From Ramlibacter tataouinensis TTB310 (lineage in GTDB: Bacteria; Pseudomonadota; Gammaproteobacteria; Burkholderiales; Burkholderiaceae_C): a stretch of 64,000 bases of DNA. The first letter of the stretch is position 1; each line of letters starts with the position of its first letter. The position numbers and the translations under genes are program-made. Where the stretch lies: NCBI RefSeq assembly GCF_000215705.1, contig NC_015677.1, forward strand, positions 2,554,001 to 2,618,000, in the 5' to 3' direction. The notes beneath the pieces were generated by a model, which saw nothing but the letters and a program-made list of their open reading frames with translations, was not told the DNA's origin and ran no database searches. Of the stretch, positions 44,655 through 54,592 are shown piece by piece.

Positions 44655-45535
44655 CATGTGCTCCTGAAAAATGAAAATGCTTCGTCGATGACCTGGTGCG
44701 GCGACTCTTCCGCCAGGTAGTGCCCGCACGGCAGCGTCCGGCCGGTGGGCTGCACCGCGCGCTCGCGCCACAGCGCCAGCACGTCGAAACAGCGGTGCAC
44801 CACGCCGTGCTCGCCCCACAGCACGCGCAGGGGCTGGGCCAGCCTGTGCCCGGTGGCGACGTCCTGCCGGTCGTGCGCCAGGTCGATGCCGGCGCTGGCC
44901 CGGTAGTCGCCGCAGATGCCGGCGGCCGTGCCCGGGATGGCGGCGCAGCGCTGGTACTCGGCCAGCGCCGCCGCGTCGAAGTTCGCCAGTCCGCCGTGCC
45001 GCGCGCCCATCACGCTGCGCACGTAGCGCACCGGGTCGCTCTCGATCAGCGCCTCGGGCAGCGGCGGCGGCTGGATCAGGAAGAACCAGTGCCAGTAGGC
45101 CTGCGCGAACTCGCGGCCGGCGTGCTCGTACATGGCCAGCGTGGGCGCGATGTCCAGCAGCATCAGGCGCTCCACGGCATCGGAGTGGTCGGCCGCCAGC
45201 CGATGCGCCACCCGCGCCCCGCGGTCATGCGCCAGCACCTGGAAGCGCTCGAACCCCTGCGCGCGCATGACGGCCATCGCGTCCAGTGCCATCTCGCGCT
45301 TGGCGTACGCCGCGCCGCCCTCGCCGGGCGCCGGCCGCGACGAGTCTCCGTAGCCGCGCAGGTCCATCAGCAGCACGGTGAAGCGCTGCGCCAGGGCCGG
45401 GGCGACGCGGTGCCACATGGCCTGGGTCTGCGGATGGCCGTGCAGCAGCAGCAGCGGCTCCCCGCAGCCGGCACGGCGGCATTGGAGCCGGACGCCGTCG
45501 CGCTCCACGGTGAATCGCTGGAATCCCTCGAACAT
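44654..45535 (-). CDS. Alpha/beta hydrolase, haloacetate-dehalogenase-like
   Basis: 293-residue alpha/beta hydrolase with an Asp nucleophile: LAHDRGARVAHRL (Asp104), as in fluoroacetate/haloacetate dehalogenases and epoxide hydrolases. LLLHGHPQTQAMWH supplies the oxyanion region, YWHWFFLIQPPPLPE resembles the halide-binding cap of haloacetate dehalogenases, and GHYLAEESPHQV holds the catalytic His. ATG at 45535 was preferred to an upstream TTG. Coupled to the dehydrogenase downstream and 21 bases from the EamA exporter. Dehalogenation is a family-based guess. Confidence 0.82.
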   Translation of the reverse strand: MFEGFQRFTVERDGVRLQCRRAGCGEPLLLLHGHPQTQAMWHRVAPALAQRFTVLLMDLRGYGDSSRPAPGEGGAAYAKREMALDAMAVMRAQGFERFQVLAHDRGARVAHRLAADHSDAVERLMLLDIAPTLAMYEHAGREFAQAYWHWFFLIQPPPLPEALIESDPVRYVRSVMGARHGGLANFDAAALAEYQRCAAIPGTAAGICGDYRASAGIDLAHDRQDVATGHRLAQPLRVLWGEHGVVHRCFDVLALWRERAVQPTGRTLPCGHYLAEESPHQVIDEAFSFFRST

Positions 45536-45556
45536 GGGACGCTGATTGTGCAACCC

Positions 45557-46450
45557 TCAGGCGCGGCCCGGCACCGGCGCGCGCACGACCAGGCCAACAC
45601 CCAAAGCGGTCAGGGCCACGCCCGCCACCGTCAGCAGGGTGATGGGCTCGCGGAACAGCACCCAGGCCATCAGGGCGGTGCACGGCGGCACCAGGTACAG
45701 CAGACTGGTCACGGCGGTGGCCGCGCCGCGCTGGATCAGCAGGTACAGCAGCGAGCTGCCGCCCAGCGTCAGCGCCAGCACCGACCAGGCCATGGAGCCG
45801 GCCAGTTCGGCGTTCAGGCCGCCGGTTGCGCCCAGCCAGCGCATCGGCTCGGCCTCCAGCAGGGCCAGGGGCAGCGTGACCACGAAGGCCGCGGCCAGCT
45901 GCACCAGGTTGGCGGTGCGCACGTCGCAGGGGGCGATGAAGCGCTTCTGGTACAGCGTGCCGGCCGTGATGCTCATCAGCGCGATGAACGCGAACAGCAG
46001 GTTGAGCGCATGCACCTCGCCCAGCCCGAGCTTTTGCCACACCACCAGCATCAGCCCGCACAGGCCCAGCAGCAGGCCGGCCCATTGGCGCCGCGTGACC
46101 GCGCCGCCCCAGGCCGAGATCCACACGGCGGTGAGGACCGGCTGCAGGCCGACCAGCAGCGCCGCCAGCCCGGCGCCCATGCCGGCCTTGACCGCGGCCC
46201 AGACCCCGCCCAGGTAGCCGGCGTGCATCAGCACGCCCGTGACCGCCAGGTGGCCCCACTGCACGCGGCCGGCCGGCCAGGCGGCACGCGCGGCCACTGC
46301 CCAGGCCAGGAAGCACGCCACCGACAGGATGTAGCGCATCGCCAGGAACTTCATCGGCGGCGCATGCGGCATGCCATAGCGCGCGACGATGAAGCCGGTG
46401 CTCCAGATCAGCACGAAGACGGCCGGCATGGCCCTGACCAAAGCGCTCAT
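45557..46450 (-). CDS. EamA/DMT-family transporter
   Basis: 297-residue drug/metabolite transporter with ten predicted helices in two EamA repeats. It begins VRAMPAVFVLIWSTGFIVAR, with the first repeat ending VGLQPVLTAVW and the second VTSLLYLVPPCTALMAWVLF. Such proteins export amino acids, organic acids or other small metabolites; the substrate is unknown. It starts 4 bases after pgsA and is followed by the hydrolase/dehydrogenase pair. Confidence 0.9.
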   Translation of the reverse strand: MSALVRAMPAVFVLIWSTGFIVARYGMPHAPPMKFLAMRYILSVACFLAWAVAARAAWPAGRVQWGHLAVTGVLMHAGYLGGVWAAVKAGMGAGLAALLVGLQPVLTAVWISAWGGAVTRRQWAGLLLGLCGLMLVVWQKLGLGEVHALNLLFAFIALMSITAGTLYQKRFIAPCDVRTANLVQLAAAFVVTLPLALLEAEPMRWLGATGGLNAELAGSMAWSVLALTLGGSSLLYLLIQRGAATAVTSLLYLVPPCTALMAWVLFREPITLLTVAGVALTALGVGLVVRAPVPGRA

Positions 46451-46454
46451 GGTT

Positions 46455-47021
46455 TCAGGGGACCCGCTTGCGGATCTCGGGCAAAGCCCTTTGCAGGTAA
46501 TAGACCATGGACCAGATGGTGAGGATGGCGGCGATCCAGATCAACCAGGTGCCCCACACGCCGGTGTCGAGCCGACCGAGCAGCACGCCGTCGTACAGCA
46601 GGAAGGGAATGGCCACCATCTGCACCGTGGTCTTGACCTTGCCGAGCATGTGCACGGCCACGCTGCGCGACGCGCCGATCTGCGCCATCCATTCGCGCAG
46701 AGCCGAGATAGCGATCTCGCGGCCGATGATGATCAGGGCGACGAACACGTCGGCCCGGCCCAGCTGCACCAGCACCAGCAGCGACGCGCACACCAGGAAC
46801 TTGTCGGCCACCGGGTCGAGGAAGGCGCCGAACGAGGAGGTCTGGTTCAGCCGCCGCGCCAGGAAGCCATCCAGCCAGTCGGTCAGCGCGAACACCACGA
46901 ACATGACGGTGGCGATCAGGTTCTGGGTGCGCGGCTCCATCCCCAGGTAGAACACGCCGACGATGAGCGGGATGGCGACGATGCGCGTCCAGGTCAGGAG
47001 CGTGGGGATGGTGAAGAACAT
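46455..47021 (-). CDS. pgsA: CDP-diacylglycerol-glycerol-3-phosphate 3-phosphatidyltransferase
   Basis: 188-residue inner-membrane enzyme of phosphatidylglycerol synthesis. Signature of CDP-alcohol phosphotransferases, D-x2-D-G-x2-A-R-x8-G-x3-D-x3-D, is present in ALTDWLDGFLARRLN...FGAFLDPVADKFL. MFFTIPTLLTWTRIVAIPL is the usual start. It follows uvrC by 41 bases on the same strand, a common pairing. Confidence 0.95.
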   Translation of the reverse strand: MFFTIPTLLTWTRIVAIPLIVGVFYLGMEPRTQNLIATVMFVVFALTDWLDGFLARRLNQTSSFGAFLDPVADKFLVCASLLVLVQLGRADVFVALIIIGREIAISALREWMAQIGASRSVAVHMLGKVKTTVQMVAIPFLLYDGVLLGRLDTGVWGTWLIWIAAILTIWSMVYYLQRALPEIRKRVP

Positions 47022-47062
47022 GAAGGGCCGATTCTGGCATGAGCCGTGCGGCCGCTCCTTCC

Positions 47063-49102
47063 TCAGTGCAAAGCGCGGTAGATCTCCTCCGCCAGCTCGC
47101 GCGAGATGCCCTCCACCGTGGCGATGTCCTCCACGCCGGCCGAGGCCACGCCGCGGATGCCGCCGAAGCGCTGCAGCAGGCGCGCCCGCTTCTTGGCGCC
47201 CACGCCGGGGATCTCCTCCAGCTTGCTGCCGCCCACCCGCACCTTGGCCCGGCGCGCGCGCATGCCGGTGATGGCGAAGCGGTGCGCCTCGTCGCGGATC
47301 TGCGCCACCAGCATCAGCGCCGCCGAGTCCTTGCCCAGCCAGACCTTCTCGCGGCCGTCGGCGAACACCAGTTCCTCCAGGCCGACGCGGCGGCCCTCGC
47401 CCTTCTCCACGCCGACGATCACCGACAAATCCAGCCCCAGTTCGGCGAACACCTCGCGCGCCATGCTCACCTGGCCCTTGCCGCCGTCCACCAGCACCAG
47501 GTCGGGCAGGCGGGCGGCGCCGCCGCGGCTGGCCCGCCGGGCGCCTGCGGATGCGGCGCCGGCCTCGACCTCCGCGTCGGCCGCCGGCGCGTCCTCCACC
47601 CCGGGAGGCGGAGAAGCATCGGGCGCGTCGCGCCCGGCCTCGGCGAGGCGGCTGTAGCGGCGCGCCAGCACCTGGCGCATGGCCGCATAGTCGTCGCCGG
47701 GCGTGATGCCCTCGATGTTGTAGCGGCGGTACTCGCTGTTCTGCATCTTGTGGTGGTGGAACACCACGCACGAGGCCTGGGTCGCCTCGCCGGCGGTGTG
47801 CGAGATGTCGAAGCACTCCACGCGGAAGTTGTCGATGTTGTCAGGCTCCAGCTGCAGCGCCTCCACCAGCGCGCGAGTGCGCGCCTGCTGCGAGCCCTCC
47901 TCCGCCAGCAGCCGCGCCAGCTGGAGGCCGGCGTTCTTGTCGGCCATCTCCAGCCAGACGCGCCGCTGCTCGCGCGGGTTGTGCACCGCGTTGATGCGCA
48001 CGCCGCTCTGCTCGGACAGCGCCCCGATCAGCTCGCGGCCGACCGGGTGGCTGGTGATCAGGAAGGGCGGCACCGGCACGCCGATGTAGTGCTGCGCGAT
48101 GAAGGCCTCCAGCACCTGCACCTCCACCGGCTGCGAGGACGCGCCGTCCTGCCCCGCGTCCTCGCCGCGGTCGAAATCCCGCACCGCCGCCGCGTCCTCC
48201 AGGTGCGTGGGAAAGTAGGCGCGGTCGCCCAGGTGCCGGCCGCCACGCACCATCGCCAGGTTGACGCAGGCCTTGCCGCCCTGCACCCGGGCGGCCAGGA
48301 TGTCCACGTCCTTGTCGGTGCCGGTGTCCACCGATTGCTGGTGCAGCACGCGCGACAGCGCGGCCACCTGGTTGCGCAGCTCGGCCGCCTGCTCGAACTC
48401 CAGCTTTTCCGCGTGTTCCATCATGCGCGCCTCCAGCCGCTGCAGCACCTGCTGCGCGTCGCCCAGCAGGAAGGCCTCGGCGTTCCTCACGTCGCGCTGG
48501 TAGTCCTCCACCGACACCAGGCTGACGCAGGGGCCTGAGCAGCGCTTGATCTGGTAGAGCAGGCAGGGCCGGGTGCGGTTGGCGAACACCGTGTCCTCGC
48601 AGGTGCGCAGGCGGAACACCTTCTGCAGCAGCTGGATGGACTCCTTCACCGCCCAGGCGCTGGGATAGGGGCCGAAGTAGCGGTGCTTGCGGTCCACCGC
48701 GCCGCGGTAGTAGGCCACCCGCGGAAACTGCGCCGCGGTCTGTTCCTCGCTGCCCACCTTGTCGGCCGCCCCGTGGATCTTCAGGTAGGGATAGCTCTTG
48801 TCGTCCCTGAACAGGATGTTGAACCGGGGGTTCAGCGCCTTGATCAGGTTGTTCTCCAGCAGCAGCGCCTCGGCCTCGGAGCGCACCACCGTGGTCTCCA
48901 TGCGCGCGATCTTGCCCACCATGTGGCCGATGCGCGTGCCGCCGTGGTTCTTCTGGAAGTAGCTGGACACCCGCTTCTTCAGGTTGCGCGCCTTGCCCAC
49001 GTACAGCACGCCGCCGGCCTGGTCGAAGTAGCGGTAGACGCCGGGCAGCTGCGGCAGCGCCGCCACCTCGGCCAGCAGTTGGTCGGAATGCACCTCGGAC
49101 AT
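47063..49102 (-). CDS. uvrC: UvrABC nuclease subunit C
   Basis: 679-residue excision nuclease making both incisions in nucleotide-excision repair. An N-terminal GIY-YIG domain ([20 protein letters not shown]), a Cys-containing segment ([21 protein letters not shown]), the UVR domain, the RNase-H-like C-terminal endonuclease ([16 protein letters not shown]), and closing helix-hairpin-helix repeats ([20 protein letters not shown]) are all present. An Ala/Pro/Asp-rich insert of about 40 residues precedes [10 protein letters not shown] and makes it longer than E. coli UvrC. Confidence 0.97.
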   Translation of the reverse strand: MSEVHSDQLLAEVAALPQLPGVYRYFDQAGGVLYVGKARNLKKRVSSYFQKNHGGTRIGHMVGKIARMETTVVRSEAEALLLENNLIKALNPRFNILFRDDKSYPYLKIHGAADKVGSEEQTAAQFPRVAYYRGAVDRKHRYFGPYPSAWAVKESIQLLQKVFRLRTCEDTVFANRTRPCLLYQIKRCSGPCVSLVSVEDYQRDVRNAEAFLLGDAQQVLQRLEARMMEHAEKLEFEQAAELRNQVAALSRVLHQQSVDTGTDKDVDILAARVQGGKACVNLAMVRGGRHLGDRAYFPTHLEDAAAVRDFDRGEDAGQDGASSQPVEVQVLEAFIAQHYIGVPVPPFLITSHPVGRELIGALSEQSGVRINAVHNPREQRRVWLEMADKNAGLQLARLLAEEGSQQARTRALVEALQLEPDNIDNFRVECFDISHTAGEATQASCVVFHHHKMQNSEYRRYNIEGITPGDDYAAMRQVLARRYSRLAEAGRDAPDASPPPGVEDAPAADAEVEAGAASAGARRASRGGAARLPDLVLVDGGKGQVSMAREVFAELGLDLSVIVGVEKGEGRRVGLEELVFADGREKVWLGKDSAALMLVAQIRDEAHRFAITGMRARRAKVRVGGSKLEEIPGVGAKKRARLLQRFGGIRGVASAGVEDIATVEGISRELAEEIYRALH

Positions 49103-49123
49103 GCGCCCTATTATCCCGAGCGC

Positions 49124-50194
49124 ATGCTCTGGGACATCTTCTGCAAGGTCATCGACAACCACGGCGACATCGGCGTGTGCTGGCGCCTGGCGGCCGAGCT
49201 GGCGCGCCGCGGCGAACGGGCACGGCTGTGGGTGGACGCCCCCGCGGCCCTGGCCTGGATGGCGCCGCAGGGCCAGGCCGGCGTGGAGGTGCGGGCCTGG
49301 ACCGCCGGCAGCACGGCCGAGGTGGTTCCCGGCGACGTGGTCGTCGAGGCCTTCGGCTGCGAGCCGGGCGAGGCCTTTGCCGCCGCCATCGCCCGGCGCA
49401 CGCGCGAGCGCGGCCGCCAGCCGGCCTGGATCAACCTGGAGTACCTCTCGGCCGAGCCCTGGGTCGAGCGCTGCCACGGCCTGCCCTCCCCGGTCATGGC
49501 CGGGCCCGCGAAAGGCCTGGTCAAGCGCTTTTTCTATCCCGGCTTCACGCCGCGCACCGGCGGGCTGATCCGTGAACGTGACTTCGACGCGCGGCAGGCG
49601 GCCTTCGACCGCACCGCCTGGCTGCGCGCCCGTGGGCTGCCTGACGCCGGCGAGCGCCTGGTCAGCCTGTTCTGCTACGAGCCGCCCGCCCTGCCCCGGC
49701 TGCTGGCGCAGCTGGCCGCCGGCGACGCGCCCACCCGGCTGCTGGTCACGGCTGGCCGGGCCCAGGCGGCCGTGCAGGCCGCGCTGGCCGACTCCAGCGG
49801 ACCTGCGGCAGGACTGGAAGGACGGCTGGCCATTTCCTACCTGCCCCTGCTGACCCAGACCGACTACGACCACCTGCTGTGGGCCTGCGACCTCAACTTC
49901 GTGCGCGGCGAGGACTCGCTGGTGCGCGCCCTGTGGGCCGGCCGGCCGTTCGTCTGGCAGATCTACCCCCAGCACGACGACGCGCACCACGCCAAGCTGC
50001 GCGCCTTTCTCGACTGGCTGCGGGCGCCGGCCTCGCTGCGCGCCTTCCACGAGGGCTGGAACGGCATCGCGCCCGGCCTGCCCGCGGCCGAGCCCGCCAC
50101 CTGGGCCGCCGTGGCGCAGGACGCGCGCCAGCGGCTGCGGGCCCAGCCCGAGCTGGTGGAGCAGCTCGGCCGGACGGCTTTGGAATCACAGTAA
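49124..50194 (+). CDS. earP: EF-P arginine rhamnosyltransferase EarP
   Basis: 356-residue GT-B glycosyltransferase that transfers rhamnose from dTDP-beta-L-rhamnose to Arg32 of [26 protein letters not shown] is split between the start and the conserved Asn-His-Gly-Asp catalytic region; [22 protein letters not shown] is the nucleotide-sugar-binding end. Its target gene efp follows 109 bases later and carries the matching Arg32. Divergent from uvrC. Confidence 0.95.
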   Translation: MLWDIFCKVIDNHGDIGVCWRLAAELARRGERARLWVDAPAALAWMAPQGQAGVEVRAWTAGSTAEVVPGDVVVEAFGCEPGEAFAAAIARRTRERGRQPAWINLEYLSAEPWVERCHGLPSPVMAGPAKGLVKRFFYPGFTPRTGGLIRERDFDARQAAFDRTAWLRARGLPDAGERLVSLFCYEPPALPRLLAQLAAGDAPTRLLVTAGRAQAAVQAALADSSGPAAGLEGRLAISYLPLLTQTDYDHLLWACDLNFVRGEDSLVRALWAGRPFVWQIYPQHDDAHHAKLRAFLDWLRAPASLRAFHEGWNGIAPGLPAAEPATWAAVAQDARQRLRAQPELVEQLGRTALESQ

Positions 50195-50303
50195 AATTAC
50201 GGGCTTTGCGCGGGACGTCCAGGCGTTCTTCTCCGCGCACCCCGCCGCGGCAACGGTTCCTCCAGCGAGCGTCCAGCGGCCTATTTACCTCGATGCATCG
50301 CCC

Positions 50304-50858
50304 ATGAAAATCGCCCAAGAAATCCGCGCCGGCAACGTGATCATGAACGCAGGCGCGCCCTGGGTCGTGCTCAAGACCGAGTACGCCCGCGGCGGCCGCA
50401 ACGCCGCCACCGTCCGCATGAAGCTCAAGAGCCTGCTGTCCAACCAGGGCACGGAGATCGTCTTCAAGGCCGACGACAAGATGGACCAGATCGTGCTGGA
50501 CAAGAAGGACTGCACCTACTCGTACTTCGCCGACCCGATGTACGTCTGGATGGACGGCGAGTACAACCAGTACGAGGTGGAAGCCGAGAACATGGGCGAC
50601 GCGCTCAACTACCTGGAGGACGGCATGAGCGCCGAGGTGGTGTTCTACGAAGGCAAGGCCATCTCGGTGGAACTGCCCACCAGCGTGGAGCGCGAGATCA
50701 CCTGGACCGAGCCGGCCGTCAAGGGCGACACCTCGGGCAAGGTGCTCAAGCCCGCCAAGATCGCCACCGGCTTCGAGATCGGCGTGCCGATCTTCGTGGC
50801 CCAGGGCGACAAGGTCGAGATCGACACCCGCACCGGCGAGTACCGCCGCCGCGTCTGA
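50304..50858 (+). CDS. efp: Elongation factor P (arginine-modified type)
   Basis: 184-residue EF-P, which relieves ribosome stalling at polyproline. Three beta-barrel domains: KOW-like N-terminus [20 protein letters not shown], middle OB domain and C-terminal [20 protein letters not shown]. The modification loop reads ARGGRNAA, with Arg32 at the tip instead of Lys34-type, consistent with rhamnosylation by the adjacent EarP. Confidence 0.97.
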   Translation: MKIAQEIRAGNVIMNAGAPWVVLKTEYARGGRNAATVRMKLKSLLSNQGTEIVFKADDKMDQIVLDKKDCTYSYFADPMYVWMDGEYNQYEVEAENMGDALNYLEDGMSAEVVFYEGKAISVELPTSVEREITWTEPAVKGDTSGKVLKPAKIATGFEIGVPIFVAQGDKVEIDTRTGEYRRRV

Positions 50859-50882
50859 GCGCGGGCGCCGGCCGCTGCCCAG

Positions 50883-50928
50883 GCGGAGCCGGGGTACCGC
50901 GAGGCTCCGCAAGGGGCCTTTTCTTTTT
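50883..50928 (+). terminator. Probable terminator of efp
   Basis: GCGGAGCC (50883-50890) pairs with GGCTCCGC (50903-50910); a T-rich tract follows about 8 bases later (50919-50928). The distance makes it imperfect. Confidence 0.45.
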
Positions 50929-50939
50929 CCGGGCCGCAG

Positions 50940-51746
50940 ATGGATTTCGACTTCAGCCACATCGCCGTGCCGTTCCGCATGCAGCCCGGGCTGGCCCGGC
51001 TGCCCGAGGGCACGCCGCAGCTCACGCCGCTGGCGCCGCGCAGCCGGCTGCATGCCGAGAAGTCGCAGGTCGTGGCGGCGGGCGCGTCACGCAATCGCGT
51101 GCCCGGCTTCGATCCCGCGCCGGCCCTGGAGAGCATCCGCGCGCGCGCCCGGCTGCAGGGCATCGCGCCGCCGGATGATGTCCCGCTGGAGCTGCAGTTC
51201 GAGGAAGACTTCGCCGTGCTCGACGGCGACAGCGGCCAGCTGCCCTGGCTGTGCGTCTGCGTGCCCTCGCACTGGGCGCCCGAGGACAAGCTGGGCCTGC
51301 CGCTGGCCGCGGTGCACGCGCCCGTGGCCGACGCGGCCACGCTCAAGGCCGCCTCGCGCCACCTGGCCCAGCTGGTGACGGACGGCGGCGCCTGGGAGCG
51401 CTTCGTCTGGACCGTGAGCCCTTCGGCCCGCTATGACCAGCACCCGCGCCGCCATGCCCGCACGCCCTGGCCGCCCGAAGGCGCCGACCTCGACGCGTTT
51501 GCGGCCGGCTGCTTCCTGCGGGCCGAACGCCAGACCTTCTTCCCGGTCGGCCGCGGCACGCGCCAGGCGGTGTTCACCATCCGCGTGATGGTCGCGCCGC
51601 TCGCGCAAGCCGTCGACACCGCGGACAAGGCGCGCCGCATGCACGACAGCATCGCCAGCATGAGCGAGGCCGTGCTGGCCTACAAGGGCCTGGGCCCGGC
51701 CCGGGCGCCGCTGCTGGCCTGGCTGGCGGCCCGGGGCGCAGGCTGA
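50940..51746 (+). CDS. DUF3445 protein (haem-dependent oxidative N-demethylase family)
   Basis: 268-residue protein of the DUF3445 family, some members of which are haem-dependent oxidative N-demethylases. Recognisable blocks are the N-terminal FRMQPGLARLP, QFEEDFAVLD, CVCVPSHWAPEDKLGLPLAAVHAPV and the C-terminal LRAERQTFFPVGRGTRQAVFTIRV. No signal peptide. It follows efp by 80 bases beyond a terminator-like hairpin, so it is probably transcribed separately. Substrate unknown. Confidence 0.82.
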   Translation: MDFDFSHIAVPFRMQPGLARLPEGTPQLTPLAPRSRLHAEKSQVVAAGASRNRVPGFDPAPALESIRARARLQGIAPPDDVPLELQFEEDFAVLDGDSGQLPWLCVCVPSHWAPEDKLGLPLAAVHAPVADAATLKAASRHLAQLVTDGGAWERFVWTVSPSARYDQHPRRHARTPWPPEGADLDAFAAGCFLRAERQTFFPVGRGTRQAVFTIRVMVAPLAQAVDTADKARRMHDSIASMSEAVLAYKGLGPARAPLLAWLAARGAG

Positions 51747-51806
51747 TCCCTGGCCGTGCTGTTCGTGCCGCCGGCCCTGGCGCTGGCGCTCTGAACGCGC
51801 TGCCGG

Positions 51807-52472
51807 CTAGTACAGGCGGCGCAGCGCCAGGACGGCCAGCAGCAGGACCATCACCAGGGCAAGGCCAGCCACCGGCACCCACAGCGCCCGCAGCTCGCCG
51901 GCACGGCGCGGTGCCCGCGCCTGGGCCGCCGGTTCAGGGAAGGGCTGGGCCGAGGGGAACCACTGCAGCAGCTGGGTGGCGGTTTCCGGGGTGAAGAGCT
52001 CGAGCGTCAGCCGCTGCAGGGGCACCGCCTCGTTGCCGCCCAGCCCCAGCTCCAGGCGGGAGCCGGCCAGGCGCGCATGCGCCACCTGGTCCACGGGCAG
52101 CTTGACGCGGTCTTCACGCCAGCCCAGGCCGCGGCGGAAGCGGCCGGCGATGCGCAGCACGCCGCCCTGCACCCGCAGCTCGACCTTGCCGCGAAAGCGT
52201 GGCACGGCGAAGGCGCCGCGCTGCGCCTCGACCAGGCGGGCGACGTAGGTGGCCTGCACGACGGAGGAGTTGCCGGTGCGCTGCGGCGCGAATCGGGGCG
52301 CGCCGGTGCGGCGGGCGATCAGCTCGCCCACCGTCAGTTCCACGCCTTCGCTGTCGACCAGCAGGTTCTTGCTGGACAGCGCCTTCTTCATGCGCATGCC
52401 CACGATGGTGCGCCGGTCGTAGGGGCCGATGCGGCGTCCCTCGAGCACCACGTGGAAGAGCGGCTGCTCCAC
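51807..52472 (-). CDS. Unrecognised protein with C-terminal membrane helix
   Basis: 221-residue protein without a family I can name. The first ~45 residues (PLFHVVLEGRRIGPYDRRTI onward) resemble a GYF_2-type module: a Gly-Pro followed by a turn and a hydrophobic strand. The middle is a soluble, Arg-rich beta segment, then a Pro/Ala linker, and one hydrophobic helix at the extreme C-terminus (WVPVAGLALVMVLLLAVLAL), giving a tail-anchored arrangement. GTG at 52472 was chosen as the first start that leaves the divergent neighbour's leader free. Convergent with the DUF3445 gene. Confidence 0.6.
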   Translation of the reverse strand: MEQPLFHVVLEGRRIGPYDRRTIVGMRMKKALSSKNLLVDSEGVELTVGELIARRTGAPRFAPQRTGNSSVVQATYVARLVEAQRGAFAVPRFRGKVELRVQGGVLRIAGRFRRGLGWREDRVKLPVDQVAHARLAGSRLELGLGGNEAVPLQRLTLELFTPETATQLLQWFPSAQPFPEPAAQARAPRRAGELRALWVPVAGLALVMVLLLAVLALRRLY

Positions 52473-52559
52473 TGTGTCGTCCCCCGATCGTCTTCCTCGG
52501 CCGCAAGGATAGCCGAGCAGGCGCCCGGCAGGCCCGGGGTTTGGGGCCACAATCGCCGC

Positions 52560-53423
52560 ATGTCTTCCACCCGCAACATCCATGACCAGCGCCTGGCCGA
52601 CGCCTGGGCCACGCTGCAGTCTCATGCCGACGCCGGGCTGCCGCTGGACCGCGACGCCAGCCGCCTGGCCTTCGCCGACCCCGAGTTCCTGCTGCGGCGC
52701 GAGACGCGCGGCATCCGCATCCAGCTGGAACTGCTCAAGCCCGACCTGGAGCAGCAGGCGCACGGCATCGAGAACACCATCGTGGTGTTCGGCAGCGCCC
52801 GTTTCCGCAGCGAGGAAGAGGCCGCCGCGCTGGTGACGGCGGCCGAGGCCGGCGGCGACGCCGCCGTGATCCGCCGCGCCCGCGCCCTGGCCCGCAACGC
52901 CCACTACTACGAGAAGGCGCGCGCCTTCGGCAAGCTGGTGGCGCAGTACAGCGCCCCCAAGGACAGCCACGACAAGCTGTTCATCTGCACCGGCGGCGGC
53001 CCGGGCATCATGCAGGCGGCCAACCGCGGCGCCCACGAAGGCGACGGCATCAGCGTGGGCCTGTCGATCGCGCTGCCGATGGAGGAAGCCGCCAACCCCT
53101 ACGTCACGCCGGCGCTGTCGTTCAAGTTCCACTACTTCGCGCTGCGCAAGATGCACTTCATGATGCGGGCCAAGGCGCTGGTGGCCTTCCCCGGCGGCTT
53201 CGGCACGCTGGACGAGCTGTTCGAGGTGATCACGCTGGTGCAGACGCGCAAGGCCAAGCAGGTGCCCATCGTGCTGTTCGGCTCGGAGTACTGGAAGAAG
53301 CTGATCAATTTCGAGGCGATGGTCGACGAGGGCGTGATCTCGCCCGACGACCTGAAGCTGTTCGAGTACGCCGACGACCCGCAGCGCGCCTGGGACGTCA
53401 TCAGGGCGTTCTACCGGCTCTGA
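52560..53423 (+). CDS. LOG-family protein (TIGR00730-like, lysine-decarboxylase-like fold)
   Basis: 287-residue Rossmann-like protein of the LOG/TIGR00730 group. The nucleotide-binding signature PGGFGTLDELFEVIT and the earlier ICTGGGPGIMQAANRGA are diagnostic. Characterised relatives are cytokinin-type nucleoside 5'-monophosphate phosphoribohydrolases, others PpnN-like nucleotidases; longer forms like this one are not well assigned. Its last 13 bases overlap the end of the convergent MFS gene. Confidence 0.88.
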   Translation: MSSTRNIHDQRLADAWATLQSHADAGLPLDRDASRLAFADPEFLLRRETRGIRIQLELLKPDLEQQAHGIENTIVVFGSARFRSEEEAAALVTAAEAGGDAAVIRRARALARNAHYYEKARAFGKLVAQYSAPKDSHDKLFICTGGGPGIMQAANRGAHEGDGISVGLSIALPMEEAANPYVTPALSFKFHYFALRKMHFMMRAKALVAFPGGFGTLDELFEVITLVQTRKAKQVPIVLFGSEYWKKLINFEAMVDEGVISPDDLKLFEYADDPQRAWDVIRAFYRL

Positions 53424-54592
53424 ACAGGTTCCCCCAGGCGCAGGGCCAGGCGGGTGCCCGCGCCGACCGCGGCGCCCACCGCCCAGAACACGCCGGCGAT
53501 GCCCACCGCCGCACCCGCAACGCCGAACAGCATGGGCATGAGCACGCTGGAGGCATTGATGGCCATGACCCGCAACGCCACCGCTTCGCCCTGCCGGTGC
53601 GCCGGCGTGATCTGGTGCAGGGTGCTCATGATCATGGGCTGCACGCAGCCCAGCGCCACGCCCAGCAGCACCGAGCAGGCTCCCATGGCCAGCGGATGGT
53701 GCATCAGGGGGTAGAGCGCGAACAGCAGCGCCGTTGCCGCCATGGCGCCGGCGATCACGGCCGACTCGCGCAGGCGCGCGGCCAGCACCGGCAGCAGCAC
53801 GCGCACCAGCGCCGCCGCGATCGCGAAGGCGCCCAGCAGGCTGCCGATGACCGAGGCCGACAGGCCGCGCTCGTGCCCCAGCACCGGCACCACGAAGGTG
53901 TGCACGTCCCAGCAGGACGACAGCAGCCAGTTGACCAGCAGCAGGCGCCGGAAGCCGGTCTCGCGCACCAGGTCCCAGGCGGTGCCCGGCTTGCTGCCGG
54001 CGGGCGCCACCACCGGTGGCAGCTCGCGCGCGCCGCGCACCCAGAACCAGGTGGCCAGCGGCAGCACGGCCATCAGGAAGAAGGCCCAGCGGAAGCCGCC
54101 GTGGTCGATCACCAGCCCGGCGGCGAACGGCCCCAGGAAGTTGGAGACCGCCGGCCCGATCGCCAGCCAGGAGAACACCTGGCGCAGCCGGGTGGCGTCG
54201 CCGGCGGCCCGGCCCACGTGCCGCTGCAGGGCGATCGAGGCGGCCCCGGTGGCGCCGCCGGTCATCAGGGCACTGGCGCAGAGCACGGGGTAGATGGGCC
54301 AGGCCACGGCCAGGCCGGCACCCAGGGTCGCGACCGCCACGCTCACGGCCACCGGCGCCCTCAGTCCGCGCCGGTCGGCGAAGCGGCCGGCCGGCAGGGC
54401 CAGGAACACCTGGGTCAGCGCGAACAGCGCCAGCAGAACGCCCACGGCCGCCGCGCTGTGGCCCTCGCGCAGCGCCAGCAGCGGCGCCGCCATGCGCATG
54501 CCGGCCATGCAGGCGTGCAGGAAGACCTGACCGGCGATCAGCCGGGCCAGCTCGACGCCGGGGGTGCCGGGCCGCTCAGCTGTCGTCGTCAC
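53411..54592 (-). CDS. MFS transporter
   Basis: 393-residue major facilitator protein with about twelve helices. VFLALPAGRFADRRGLRAPV is the loop 2-3 motif; helices such as AAVGVLLALFALTQVFLALP and LMHHPLAMGACSVLLGVALG follow. The GTG at 54592 has AGGAG five bases upstream and overlaps the end of rmuC by 17 bases, suggesting coupling. The substrate is unknown. Its 3' end overlaps the convergent LOG-family gene. Confidence 0.86.
   Translation of the reverse strand: MTTTAERPGTPGVELARLIAGQVFLHACMAGMRMAAPLLALREGHSAAAVGVLLALFALTQVFLALPAGRFADRRGLRAPVAVSVAVATLGAGLAVAWPIYPVLCASALMTGGATGAASIALQRHVGRAAGDATRLRQVFSWLAIGPAVSNFLGPFAAGLVIDHGGFRWAFFLMAVLPLATWFWVRGARELPPVVAPAGSKPGTAWDLVRETGFRRLLLVNWLLSSCWDVHTFVVPVLGHERGLSASVIGSLLGAFAIAAALVRVLLPVLAARLRESAVIAGAMAATALLFALYPLMHHPLAMGACSVLLGVALGCVQPMIMSTLHQITPAHRQGEAVALRVMAINASSVLMPMLFGVAGAAVGIAGVFWAVGAAVGAGTRLALRLGEPVQSR

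Noticed and set aside
53411..53423. Read-through fusion of the LOG-family and MFS genes
   Set aside because: The genes are convergent and overlap only 13 bases at their 3' ends, so no fusion is possible.
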